A stretch of 64,000 nt of DNA, from positions 459,001 to 523,000 of the forward strand of contig BROG01000445.1 of assembly GCA_030159075.1 (NCBI GenBank), read 5' to 3'. The translations under genes were made by a program, and so were the position numbers. This document shows positions 13,021 to 24,320 of this stretch, in pieces. This stretch comes from Atrina japonica. Taxonomy: Eukaryota > Mollusca > Bivalvia > Pterioida > Pinnidae. Numbering within the stretch: position 1 is the stretch's first letter; each line of letters starts with the position of its first letter. Below the pieces are notes generated by a model, which did not search any database, had not been told where the DNA came from, and was given only the letters and a program-made list of their open reading frames with translations.

Positions 13021-13600
13021 TACTGTAGTCAGTCAATTTATCATTGTTGTCACTGGATCTCAAATCTTATTTTGGGAATTGGTTCAGGACTTGTTGAAAT
13101 GGAGGAAATTTGTGACATTTTCCCAAATTGGGAAATCACTACTGATATGTATAAAGAAGCCTCAATTTAGTTTAATGTTATGAATCTGAATGATAAAAAC
13201 AGTGTGCTTAAATTGGAATTTAACTTTTTATATTTACAGTTTTCCCCATTGTTTCAGCATCTTAACATATTGCATAGGGAAACGCATAGATCAGTCAAAC
13301 TTGATACTAGATTGGGCTTTGGCCATGATGATTATAATCACCCATATATTACTGTAGCTAAAATTACCCGCTCTATGTCTGAAATTCATAATTTGATTGG
13401 TCCATGTTCATTTTCGCCTATTTTTTCGGAACATGGACTGACCAACAGCAATTAAATTGTGATTCTCAGTCTCTGTTTATACTTGAAAGATAAATTTTTT
13501 TACCTTATAATATCTGAAAATAACATGTATGAAATTACATATTTCCCCATATTTATCTGCCTATGTTATCCTTGCTGTGTTTTTATTTTTTACTGTGGTG

Positions 13601-13604
<4 letters not shown>

Positions 13605-13631
<27 letters not shown>

Positions 13632-13667
13632 GTCAAATATAAATATATATAGTCAAATATAAATATA

Positions 13668-13716
<49 letters not shown>
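13605..13716. repeat. (TA)n microsatellite, interrupted
   Basis: A TA dinucleotide run is interrupted twice by AGTCAAATATAAA and once by GTG. Confidence 0.95.
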
Positions 13717-13719
<3 letters not shown>

Positions 13720-14406
13720 TGAATGACTAATCTTTATCTGTAATGGTTTTAGTGTATACCTTTACATGATGAAAAGGTGAGACATTGTTCTAGGCTTTGT
13801 AAATGCCTGTTTATTAACTTAATTAAAATTATCTACTTAGAAATAAAACAAAACTGGATATTACTATACAATTATCAAAGCTAAAAGGAGTAAATTGGTA
13901 TTCGAATACTAATTACTATAGATCTGCATATTTAAAAAAAAAAATAGTCTTTGTCTAATTGTGGACAATTAAAGCATATTTTATGCGAAGATGAAGTGTG
14001 GGCATTAGATCCTGGCAATCCAATACCCTGCTTATCATTTGCATATTGATTAGCAGTGACAAAATGATGGTTAACTGTGTAATATACTGCTACTAGACAA
14101 ATGACCAAAAATATTCAAATGGTTATTTATATTAAAATTTTTCTTTTTACTATTTATTCATGCATATTTGAAAATTCGATTTTGCTCTTTAACTTACCAT
14201 AATTTTCGGCATATAATGTGCATCTGTGTATTATGCACACCTAATTTTTGTGTACCAAAATGTTACTGCTATTTACTAAAAGAATCCAAAGTGTAATATT
14301 CAAACATCAAATGAAACAGAATACAAAACAAGCCTAGTTTTCTAATAAAAGAACATATGTTTGTATGTGTGAGGTTACTTTAACTTTAGTGACTGTATAC
14401 ATATTT

Positions 14407-14410
<4 letters not shown>

Positions 14411-14442
<32 letters not shown>
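14411..14442. repeat. (TA)n microsatellite
   Basis: About 16 uninterrupted TA units. Confidence 0.95.
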
Positions 14443-14444
<2 letters not shown>

Positions 14445-15359
14445 TGCACCTACACTTGATTTTATTTTTGCCTCCCCTTGAGTGATCTCCCTTGACAAGT
14501 TTGATAAATTTAGTCATGGGAATTATAAAACTTGTTCCTTCCAAACTTAAACCTTACCTGAATCTCTACCTGTCTCAACTTATGAGTAGAACAAAATTAT
14601 AGTTGGTACTTTGAATTATTTCTATTAAGAAAATCACTTGAAAAATATCATTTATACATTACAAATACTACAATAGTAATTCTGTGTATAGGCCTTGGGT
14701 TATAATACAATCTTAGACTTGAGTCCTGATATATATTTAATGTTGAACTTCCTGGTTTTGAATTTCAACTTCCTGGTTGCCATTGGTAAAAATATTAGGC
14801 ATTTGACTAGTGTATATACAATGTATTCCCATGCGGAGGATTACAAAATTCGAGTTTGAAAAGTGGTTAACTCTCTCACCCCTAAAGACATTTGGACTGG
14901 CCTAAATCATTGATTGACAGAAGAGTTTTTTCAGGGGGGGTTGATGAGTTAAATGGCAATTTTATTGAAGATTGAAATTCAACTTATATCTAAGATTGTT
15001 TTGTGATTCTCAACCTTTGTCTACAGATATTCCATTGCTTATGTTTTGGAATAGTGTAGTTTAAGTAAATTTTTCAAAAAAAATTCACAACCATAACATA
15101 AGAAATGTTGAAATTTTTCCTCTGCTTCATCATTCTTTAGCTCTTATCTAAAGTGCTATATCTGTTGTAATATGGGTAACAAAATTTATAAAACAGCAAA
15201 TATTTCTTTTCTTATGACAAACTGTAACCAAGATACAGTTGATAAATAAACTTTCTATTTACTCACATAGAACCAGTGATTTTTGTCGTTATTTTTCTTT
15301 GAGCATTTGCAGATTGAATTATTTTTCCTATCCTTGATTACTGACCTATCACCAGATGT

Positions 15360-16200
15360 GCTTTTTAGCCCACCGTCAACAGATGGTTGGCTATACAAAT
15401 CGTCGTGCGTCTGTCGTCTGTCCTGAACAATTCTTGTTACCGCTATTTCTCGGAAAGTATTGAAGGGATCTCCTTGGACATTGACATCAAAGTTCCCCTT
15501 GAGGTCTAGTTGTGCATATTGCAGTTTCAGAGAGATCAGAATCCAATATGGCCGACAGGCAGCCATCTTGTATTTTGACCAAAGGAAGTTTGTTACTGCT
15601 ATTTCTCAGAACGGACCAATGGGATCTTGTTAAAATTTGACATCAAGGTTCCCCTTCAGATCTAGTTGTGCGTATTGCATTTTCAGAGAGATCGGAATTC
15701 AACATGGCCATCTTGGATTTTTACCATAGGAAGTTTTTTATAGCCATTTTGCAGAAAGGACTGAAGGGATCTCCTTGAAATTTGACATGAAAGTTCCCTG
15801 TGAGGCGTAGTTGTGCATATGACATTTTCAGAAAGATTGGATTCCAACATGGCTGACAGGTGGTCATCTTGGATTTTGACAATGGAAGTTATTTCTCAGA
15901 GAGTACTGTAGGGATCTAGTTTAAATTTGACATGAAGTTTCCCTTTGAAGTCTAGTTGGGCATATTACATTTTCAGAGAGATCAGATTCCTACATGGCCG
16001 AGAGGCTGCCATTTTGGATTTTGACAAAGGAAGATTGCTACCATTTATATTTCTCAAAAAGTACTGGAAGGATCTCATTGAAATTTGACATTATGGTTGC
16101 CTTTGAAGTTTGAGGTCTAGATGAGCATATTACATTTTCAGAGGGATCAAAATCCTAGATGGACACCTGTCGGCCATTTTGAATTCCATTCTCTCTGAAA
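15360..16200. repeat. ~150-bp tandem array, five copies
   Basis: The recurring landmark TTTTCAGAGAGATC.GATTCC followed by ATGGCCGACAGG occurs near 15528, 15685, 15830, 15978 and 16140, giving a period of about 150 bp. Each unit also carries AGGGATCT and TTTGACAT.A.GTT.CC. It is preceded by TAGCCCACCGTCAACAGATGG, the likely edge of a dispersed element, also met in part near 4404. Non-coding. Confidence 0.85.
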
Positions 16201-17133
16201 ATGTAATATGTTCAGTTTTGCTATAATCTTGTGACAAAAGAAATATGGATTTAAGTTTAAATTCAGTGTCGAGACACAAAATAAGACAAAAGAACAGTCT
16301 GTCATAGAACATTTCATGGTGGGCGCTGGGATCTCTGGTTTTTTATGTCATTCAATTTTGATGTCATTGTCACAAATGTTTGACTGGCAATTTAATTGTG
16401 ATGTAATAATGGAAAAGTTTGCCAAAAGATGTCATGTTGAACATTTGGCAATATCATTGTCAGAATACAAACTACTGGGCTTGAAGTCGTTCTCATCATT
16501 TTTTTCATATTTCTGAAGTTTTCTCCAAATGAGCAATAATTTTTATCATTATTTAAAATTGTATGCCACCAATTTACAAACATGTCCAGTTTCTGCATAA
16601 ATTAATTTTGTGACTTTCAATCCTGGATCTGTAAATACCTTATAAGGTAAACTTGATCACTTAATTTAAATCACCTCAGGTCACATATGATTTGCATATA
16701 TTAGCAAAAGAGGACCACACCACTCCAGTCCTGCTACATTATAAGCTGAATAAGTGAGGAAGCTTGCCAGACTTGTGAAAGGTTGGTCTTTTTCCAGGTA
16801 TATCTCTACCATTATAATCTGGCCAAAATCATAGGACTAAAAACTTGTTAAATATTGAGTAAACTGGAATAAAACAAATAAGAGTAATAACAGTAACATA
16901 GACGCTGTGGAATTAAAACGTAACTGCAATTTTCAAACTTTTCAGTAGAAGGAAAAAAACTCATTTGCAATTAGACTAACACAGATATTGTAATATAGCT
17001 TGCACATGTATTTGTATTCAATAACCAAGTCTAATTAGGTAATGAATTGGAATGATAGATTCAAAATATTTCATGTAAAAGCTTACTTAGATGCAGATAC
17101 CACCTTTCAATGCATGATACCTAAATTAATTGT
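16201..17133. other. Gene-free stretch
   Basis: A 66-codon plus frame at 16316-16516 overlaps a minus frame and matches nothing I recognise. No repeats of note. Confidence 0.55.
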
Positions 17134-18435
17134 ACAGTAATTTGGGTCGTATCTGCCACTTACGACCTTTTGGTGATTAACTTTATCTGGTTTTTAGGGT
17201 TTTCCACTTTCCAGTGGAAAGACCTCTTAGTTTTGTTCTGTTTATTCTTATTCTTATTATCTTAGTTTTCTTTTCTTCTTCTTCGTCTTCTTCTCCTTCG
17301 TCTTCTTCTTCATTGGGTTAAAGGTCAAGGTCGCAGAGATCAAAACGTGAAATTTTATGTAACGCGATAACTGGTGAAAAACTTAAGACAGGAACATGAA
17401 ACTTCTGTCAATTAGTCTACGAGACTTTCTCTAGAACTGTATACCTTTTCAAGGTCATAGGGTCAAAGGACAAGGTCATAGACCAAAACGTGAAATTTTG
17501 TATTCCCCGACAACTAGTGACAGACTTAACACAGGAACACGAAACGTCTGTTGTTTAGTGTCTTAGACTTTCAATAGAACTGTATACTTTTTCAAGGTCA
17601 TAGAGTCAAACGTCAAGGTGACAGGCACCAAAATGTTAAATTTTATGTTCCGGGATAACTGGTGACAGACTTAACACAGGAACATGAAACTTCTGTCCTA
17701 GATTGTTTCTAGAACTGTATAATTTTTCAAGGTCATAAGGTCAAGGTCACAGAGACCAAAACGTGAAATTTTATGCACCGCGATAACTGGTGACATACTT
17801 AACACAGGAACATAAAACTTCTGTCTGTTCGTCTCCTAGACTTCTCTACAACTGTATACTTTGTCAAGGTCATATAGTCAAAGGTCAAGGTCACAGACCA
17901 AAACGTGAAAATTTATGTTCCGCAATATCTGGTGACAGTCTTTACAGAGGAACATGAAACTTCTGTCAGTTAGTCTCCTAGACTTTCTCTAGAAGTGTAT
18001 ACTTTTACAAGGTCATACGGTCAAAGGTGAAGGTCACAGACCAAAAAGTGAAATTTTATGTTCCGGAATAACTGGTGACAGACCTAAACAGGAGCATGAA
18101 ACTTCCGTCAGCTAATCTCCTAGACTGTCTCTAGAACTGTATACTTTTTTAAGGTCTTAAGGTCAAGGTCACAGACCAAAACGTGAAATTTATGTTCTGC
18201 GATAACTGGTGACAAACTTAACACAGGAACATGAAACTTCTGTCAGTTAGTCTCCTAGACTTTCTGTAGAAGTGTATACTTTTTCAAGTTCGTAGGATCA
18301 AAGGTCAATGTCACAGGGGTAAAAAATCTTATGTAATACGATAACTGGTGACAAACTAAACACAGGAACATGAAACTTATGTCAGTTAGTCTCCATGACT
18401 TTCTCTGAGTCTTTTCTTACCATTACACTATAAGT
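17134..18435. repeat. ~140-bp-unit element, 5' portion (interrupted copy)
   Basis: It opens with CGTATCTGCCACTTACGACC, then CACTTTCCAGTGGAAAGACC, then a pyrimidine tract. About eight tandem units follow, containing GGTCA.AGGGTCAAAGGTCA, CAAAACGTGAAATTTTATG, CGATAACTGGTGACAGACTT and GAACATGAAACTTCTGTCAG. The period is about 140 bp. The array stops where a DIRS-type element starts and resumes near 22386. Confidence 0.85.
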
Positions 18436-18439
18436 ATAC

Positions 18440-19585
18440 TGAATTAAATATTTAAATTCTTTGTTACCGACAGCCTATTTTGCATAGATTCTACAATATA
18501 TCCATTTTTGGAAATGTCAGATTTCCAGTGGTAAAAAACCGTGTATTTTTTACAAATACGATCTGAAACATTGTTTGTTGCAGCTGATGTAATTTTCCGC
18601 CACTGCGTAAGTAAACTATTAAAACCAAACTTTGAGATGCATCCAAACCGATACTACAAATAAACCAAAGTACATCTTAGAAGACAATCTGCAACATTGT
18701 TTGCTGCAACTATGTAAACCAAACTGAGATGCATCCAAACCGATAATTCTAGGTCTTGTATAAGACAATGGTTTATTCATTTTGGACAGTTTGTACTTAT
18801 TAAGCGACTTCCAATAATTAATAGATCGAAAAATGAAATTGTCTGGTTTGTCAAGTAGGTCTGCTAATTTTAAATAATGTTTCATCCAAAATACTGGACA
18901 GGAATTCCCACCAGTCTTAGCGATTACCTCTTCATTTCCCTTCCTGTAAACATCAGTCTTACTTTTTTTTCAATATTTATAATCATATATGAATCACGAA
19001 AAAGAACATTTTCTACTTTGATATTTACAAGTTCATTTAACCTAAAAAAAAAACCGGAACACCCAGTCAAAAACATTGTACACGTTCGTACATTTGATAA
19101 ATCATTCATGCGCTCATTAGCACTGAAATGCGCGAAACTTTCTCGATTATATCGGAGGTTATCGGGTCTTTCTTCTTTACCGGCTTTGACAAGATTCTTT
19201 TTGCTCCTTCACACAACATATTAACAATTTTACTTTCACAAGGATTATCACACAATTGAAGATCATGATGCCATTTAATACTATAAAAATATGACGAAAA
19301 CACTGAATTTGAAACTGCTGACTGCACGAGACTGCTCAGAAAAACTGCAACGGTGCTAACAGAAGCAGGCAAATACTGAATATTATGCACTACACACCAC
19401 TTTTTGAACTTGTTGAAATACAGATCGTATTTTTGGTTTGTATTTTCACTCTTTCCGTACTTGATAATATGCTGAATGTCCATTAAATCAAAATCTGTGA
19501 CACTGCAAAGACGTTTAATATCTGACCACACACCGCTACATGTCTGAAATATGATTACGATAAAACTCTCATTTGACAAGTTCAC
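18440..19585 (-). pseudogene. DIRS tyrosine recombinase, frameshifted
   Basis: The N-terminal SAM-like DNA-binding part is intact at 19585-19106. The catalytic part is spread over other frames: FRLNELVNIKVENV (first catalytic Arg region, 19109-18924), then DKPDNFIFRSI, NKPLSYTR and DASQFGLHS (His box, 18885-18619). The Arg-Ser-Gly-Gly box and a HWKSD block follow in the last ~160 bases. A direct repeat of about 90 bp (18568-18650 versus 18688-18750) interrupts the catalytic region between His and the second Arg. The family integrates circular element DNA without target duplication. Confidence 0.78.
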
Positions 19586-19615
19586 ACAAACTAAATCACT
19601 ACATCTACATGTATC

Positions 19616-20660
19616 TTATATGTAATATTTTAATCTCTCTTTTAAAACCAGTACATTACTCTGAAACATGTTACGTGCAAAAATACTATTATTATCTGAA
19701 CCTGGTTTAAATAAATTCTTCGGTTTTTCGTATTCTACCAAATTCTTTACAAAATATGCATAACATTTTATATTTTCATCCCAGATCATAGGCCAATAGA
19801 GAGCAGATTTCCACTTTGGTACTATAAGTACACCGTCTGCTTTACATAATTTCAGATGATTTAATACTCTACAGATAACATTTTGCGGTGGTACAATCCA
19901 ATTGTTGTCAGAAGACCAATCATGGGCGAATGCATCTACCCCAGCCGTACGCGGTGTCCAAAATCTAGAATAAAACTTTTCTACCTTTTTGTTTTTACAG
20001 TCTGCAAACAAGTCACACGTGAATGGACCCCATAACATATTGAAATACTGAAATACACGATCTTCAATTGACCAATCATTAAATTCTTTACTGAGCTCAT
20101 CAGCTACAGTGTTCAGATCCCTTGGAATCCGCTTTAATTCTAAATGTATAGAATTTTCTAAACATACACTAAATATATTCATTGCTATCTGATGCAGATC
20201 TCAGACATGCTACCTTTCGATGCGCTGCGTAAAACATTCTGATTATCTGTATAAATTTTCACCAACTTTTCACACAGAAAAGACTGTAAACTTTCAATGA
20301 TAATAAGAATAGCTTTAAGCTCTCTCCAGCTTGAACTTTTGACCTTTTCGTAATCACTCCACATGTGATGCACAATTTTAGAGAACTTTTCGTACGTAAA
20401 ACCTGGAGCGGCAAATGCGCTTGCTTCCGAAAATATAATCCTCTTAGGCACTCATCTGATTGCATGGCAATAAAGATAAATTATTCATCCAGAATTTTAA
20501 CTCAGTTTCACATTTTTTGCGACAAAATAAACCTGAAATCCCAACTTATCCGGCAACAAACAGTCATGCACAATTTGCGTGTCATTAGTTGGCAAATATT
20601 ACCAATTGCAGGTTTTAAAGAAATGATTTTCCCTACTTTTGACGACAGGTTTCTAGTACT
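19616..20660 (-). pseudogene. DIRS RNase H and linker domain, broken
   Basis: After the RT, the region RKLASV..IISMSPVLGN and an RNase H-like part (SSWRELKAIL, KIYTDNQNV) lie in two frames at 20660-20185. A 188-codon frame follows (20182-19616) with IPRDLNTVADELS, the usual RNase H tail, then FTCDLFAD, GVDAFAHDW, NWIVPP and GVLIVPKWKSALYWP, typical of the segment that joins RNase H to the recombinase in DIRS elements. Stops separate the parts. Confidence 0.8.
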
Positions 20661-20666
20661 CACACT

Positions 20667-21563
20667 TTAGTCATTTAAAACACTGTTAATTAGGTCTAAA
20701 ATAACCTTGATCTTTTCATCTGGAATATCAAGTGTACCTTTCTCTAAATTCCATATAAAACCAAGCCAAGAGACCTTTTCTGAAGGAACAAATTGTGATT
20801 TATCTTCATTTAATAAGAACCCAGCATTTTTTAAAGTATAGCGCACAAATACCGAAGTCTTGATACATTTTTCATATTTCTCACATACCCAGCCATCATT
20901 TAAATAAACTACAACTGGGATACCGTAAGACCTCCAGTAATTCACTAAAACTCTAACGACCTTCGTAAATATATGCCCCGCTGACAGACCAAAAGGTAAA
21001 ACATCGGGTCACCTCATCAACCTAAATATTTCTGAAAAATATCATGAACATCTATATGATGGTAGTCAGATTTTAAATCGAACTTTATCATATGGAAACC
21101 TTTGCGTGCATAAAATAAAGCCTCTTTTACACCCTCAAACTTTCACATACTTGTTTACATGTCTAAGATCTAAAACTAATCTCTTTTTTTTTCCAGATGA
21201 ATTAACAGACACCGTCAATGGATTAACAATGTATGTCGATTTAACCTCGACTACACAGTTTACTTGTATCAATTCTAAAATAGCAGAACTTACGAAATCA
21301 GAATGCACAAGAGATGATCTGTTGTTTTTCAAATGTACTCTCGGTGGAAAACTAAAAAACGGAATGACATAATCAAATTTTAATGCATTAATTACAAACT
21401 CGTTTGCTTTCAAACCAAACTTCCAAAATTTAATGTGATTCTTTAACCTTGATTTGTATTCAAATTGATTGGTAAAAATTAGCATATTTTCCACACTTTT
21501 ATCATATTCACACAGATCATCATTCTCATTTATTTTCTCAATATACTCAACTTCACTGTCCAC
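20667..21563 (-). pseudogene. DIRS reverse transcriptase, inactive
   Basis: Two separated frames carry RT blocks: KKRLVLDLRHVN (21563-21135) and VVVYLNDGW with a following GFLLN.DKSQFVP and WLGFIW (20945-20667). The first catalytic Asp of the YLDD-type box is Asn here. The stretch between the frames still shows FDLKS.YHHID and LPFGLS in shifting frames, with bases missing. The family copies element RNA to DNA. This copy cannot, given the broken frame and altered active site. Confidence 0.82.
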
Positions 21564-21581
21564 TGTTGTTTGTGATAGTTG

Positions 21582-22234
21582 CTAATACAGGGTGGGGACA
21601 GCCTGACTTCTGGCAGACGGGCATTCTCTGACAATATGTCCTGGCTGTCTGCAATAGAAACAGTTTTTGTCCCTGTGGAACGAACTGAAACCCGGTGACG
21701 TGAATTCCTGTTTTCCAAAGCCACGAAAAAAGTCGTTTGGCAAAAATGTTCCAGATCTGCGTTTTTCATACGGCCTGTAGCGTAAATTTCGCTTACGTGC
21801 AGCCCTGTTAACGGCATAACGCAACTCAATAGCATCATCGTTGTTATCAGCAAGTGGGTCATCCAAATATTCGTTGACCGTATCCCATCCATGTCTGTCA
21901 GCAATTTTTGGATTTTATTTCGCTGTAACAAAACTACCTTTTGGTAAGCTAAAATTTCTCAAGCTTTAGAAATACCAGAATTATGAACAGCGTCTTCAAT
22001 CTCGGACAGCTTATCTATACGGTCTTTATTAAAGTTGAACTGAATCTTATGGCCATCGTGTTTGAATTCGTAAGGCGTAAAGTCCGTGCTACTGACTAAC
22101 GTGGTAGATGTACCCTTACACAATTTTTCTCTTAACGTTTTAACGATAATGGACTGTTGTCTATCCAGTGCTTTATTTAACGACGTGTCGTATAACATAG
22201 AATTTTCGTCAATATCAACTCTATCCTCGGTCAT
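21582..22234 (-). pseudogene. DIRS gag-like protein with CCHC knuckle, broken
   Basis: The likely start is the internal Met at 22234 (MTEDRVDIDENS), after which a frame runs to a stop at 21959. The protein continues in another frame at 21866-21582. That part is basic (RAARKRNLRYR) and carries one CCHC zinc knuckle, CFYCRQPGHIVRECP, expected to bind element RNA. At least one stop and one frameshift separate the halves. The knuckle is seen directly; its role is from retroelement gag proteins in general. Confidence 0.75.
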
Positions 22235-22385
22235 TGTAGGCCTGTTAACTCGTAACGTACTTAACAATAACCTAGCGAGCCGAAGAATGAAGCAAAAACT
22301 GACCAAACAGCAGGTTAAATACCCGACAGTCACATGACCGAAATTCCTACGCTGACCACATGAACACTCTAAAACATAATAATAA

Positions 22386-23480
22386 TTCTTCCCAGGTCAC
22401 AGAGGTGTGAAAGACTTTACACAGGAGCATGAATCTTCTGTCAGTTAGTCCTCTGGGATTTCTCTAGAAGTGCATACCTTTTAAATGTCAGTAGGGGTCA
22501 AACGTCAAGGTCACAGAAACCAAAACGTTAAATTTTATGTTAAATTTTATGATAACTGGTGACAGACTTAATACAGGAACATGAAACTTCTGTCAGTTAA
22601 TCTATGAAACTGATACCAAAACGTGAATTTTTATTGAATTGACAGAAGCACGAAACTTCTGTCAGTTAGTCTCCTACAATTTCTTTAGACCTGTATACTT
22701 TTTCAAGGTCATAGGGGTCAAAGGTCAAGGTTACAGAGACAAAAACGTGAAATTTTATGTTCCGCGATAACTGGTGACAGTCTTAACACAGGAACATGAC
22801 ATTTCTGTCAGTTAGTCTCCTATACTCTTAGAAGTGTATACCTTTCCAAGGTCATAGATTTAAAGGACAAGGTCACAGAGACCAAAAAATGGAATTTTAT
22901 GTTCCGCGATAACTGGTGACAAACCTAACACTAACACAGGAACGTGAATCTTTTGTCAGTTAGTCTCCTAGATTTTCTGTAGAAGTGCATACTTTTTCAA
23001 GGTCGTAGTGTCAAACTTAAAGGTTATAGTGGTCAAAATGTGTAATCATATGTAATGCCATAACTAGTGACAGACTTAACACAGGAACATGGAACTTATG
23101 TCAGTTAGTCTCCATGTCTTTCTCTAGACATGTATACTTTTTCATACCATTGAGTCAAAGGTCAAGATCACAGTGGTCAGAATGTGAAATCCTATGTAAT
23201 GCGATAACTGGTGACTGTCTAAACAAAGGAACATGAAAGTTTTGTCACTTAGTCTCTTTGACTTTATCTAGAAGTGTATAGTTTTCCAAGGTCATTGGGT
23301 AAAAAGTCAAGGTCACATTGGTCAAAACGTGAAATAATATGTAATGGGATAACTGGTGACAGACTTAACAGAGGTACATAAAACTTATGTCAGTTAGTCT
23401 CCCTGACTTGCGTGAAACATAGATAAAAAACAAAAGACTAATCACATATATTTATATTCGACATAACTGTCTCTAGTCTA
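22386..23480. repeat. ~140-bp-unit element, 3' portion (interrupted copy)
   Basis: It resumes the same units as 17134-18435 and ends with a unique tail, CTGACTTGCGTGAAACATAG then ACAAAAGACTAA. The same tail ends the copy at 30510-31345, so it marks the element's 3' side. Confidence 0.83.
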
Positions 23481-24320
23481 GTCTACTTTCATTTAAATTT
23501 ATTCAGTTAGATATACAAGTGACATTTAAATTTCATTCACAGATTGATAATGAGTTTTCAATTTTGTCAATATAATTTCGTAATCATATGAAGTTCTTTT
23601 TCATGTACTTAATGTAGTTTTAGTTTTGTAAGGTCTAAATCTAAAGAAAAGGAGAGATGTGGTGTTTTGAGTTTTGACAATCTCCCTATAAACATCATGA
23701 TCTGTGTGTTGTTTTAAATATGCGTAGTTAGTTTGAATAAAATGGTCGAGAAACCATGAGGTTATGTTAGTGTGTGTACTTGATTTAATTCGTAAGTGGA
23801 TTCAATTCGAACACAAAGTTCGTGAACTCAACAAAAACTATAAAAGCGATGGTTACCAACTTAGTAGCAGCATATTAACATCTAACAGCACTGTACTAAC
23901 ATGGCACATAAGCATGTTTGACGATGCCATATCATTGATTTCAATCTTTTATTTTTGCAAGATTTGCTGTTTTAAAATGTTGAAATATATTACAACAGTT
24001 ATCTTGATACATGTGTCTATTATTTCGTTTTTATTATTTCAGGTTTTCTATTGTAGAAATGCAATCAAGCGACGAATAATTGTTTCCAATCATTTCAAAC
24101 ATGAAATTAATGCGCGCGCGTGTGTGTGTGTGTGTGTGCAAAATAATGCTTGTTCAGTGAATTAAAATCTCATCATTTTTCAGTGTCAACTATGTATGTC
24201 AGATGACAACATTTAATACAATATAGAAGGCCGCCAAAACATTGTGCAGTTTGGAGCAGTTAAAGCGTATATATAGAGAGGAGTATTATTTTCTTTCTCA
24301 TAGAATTATTTATTGTATCA
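23481..24320. other. Gene-free stretch
   Basis: A 133-codon plus frame (23764-24165) runs through a (TG)n tract at its end and has no recognised domain, so it is judged chance. No other structure. Confidence 0.55.

Larger units (their letters stand above)
13021..15355. other. Gene-free stretch with AT microsatellites
   Basis: No supported gene. A 91-codon open frame at 13180-13455 has no recognised motif, and its end contains a hairpin (GTCCATGTTC / GAACATGGAC). Long TA microsatellites lie at about 13605-13716 and 14411-14442. The rest is unremarkable AT-rich sequence. Confidence 0.6.
18436..22345 (-). mobile_element. Decayed DIRS-type (tyrosine-recombinase) retroelement
   Basis: On the minus strand the order is gag with zinc knuckle, reverse transcriptase, RNase H and tyrosine recombinase, which defines the DIRS order. 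No DDE integrase is present. Frameshifts, stops and deletions break every domain, so this copy is dead. It sits inside the ~140-bp-unit array, with array sequence on both sides. The exact termini and terminal repeats are not resolved; the limits given are where array similarity stops. Confidence 0.85.

Noticed and set aside
13180..13455. 91-codon plus frame
   Set aside because: No recognised motif, no splice context, and it overlaps a hairpin; considered chance although the composition is not extreme.
23764..24165. 133-codon plus frame
   Set aside because: It ends in a (TG)n microsatellite giving ACVCVCV and has hydrophobic AT-rich composition; no domain.
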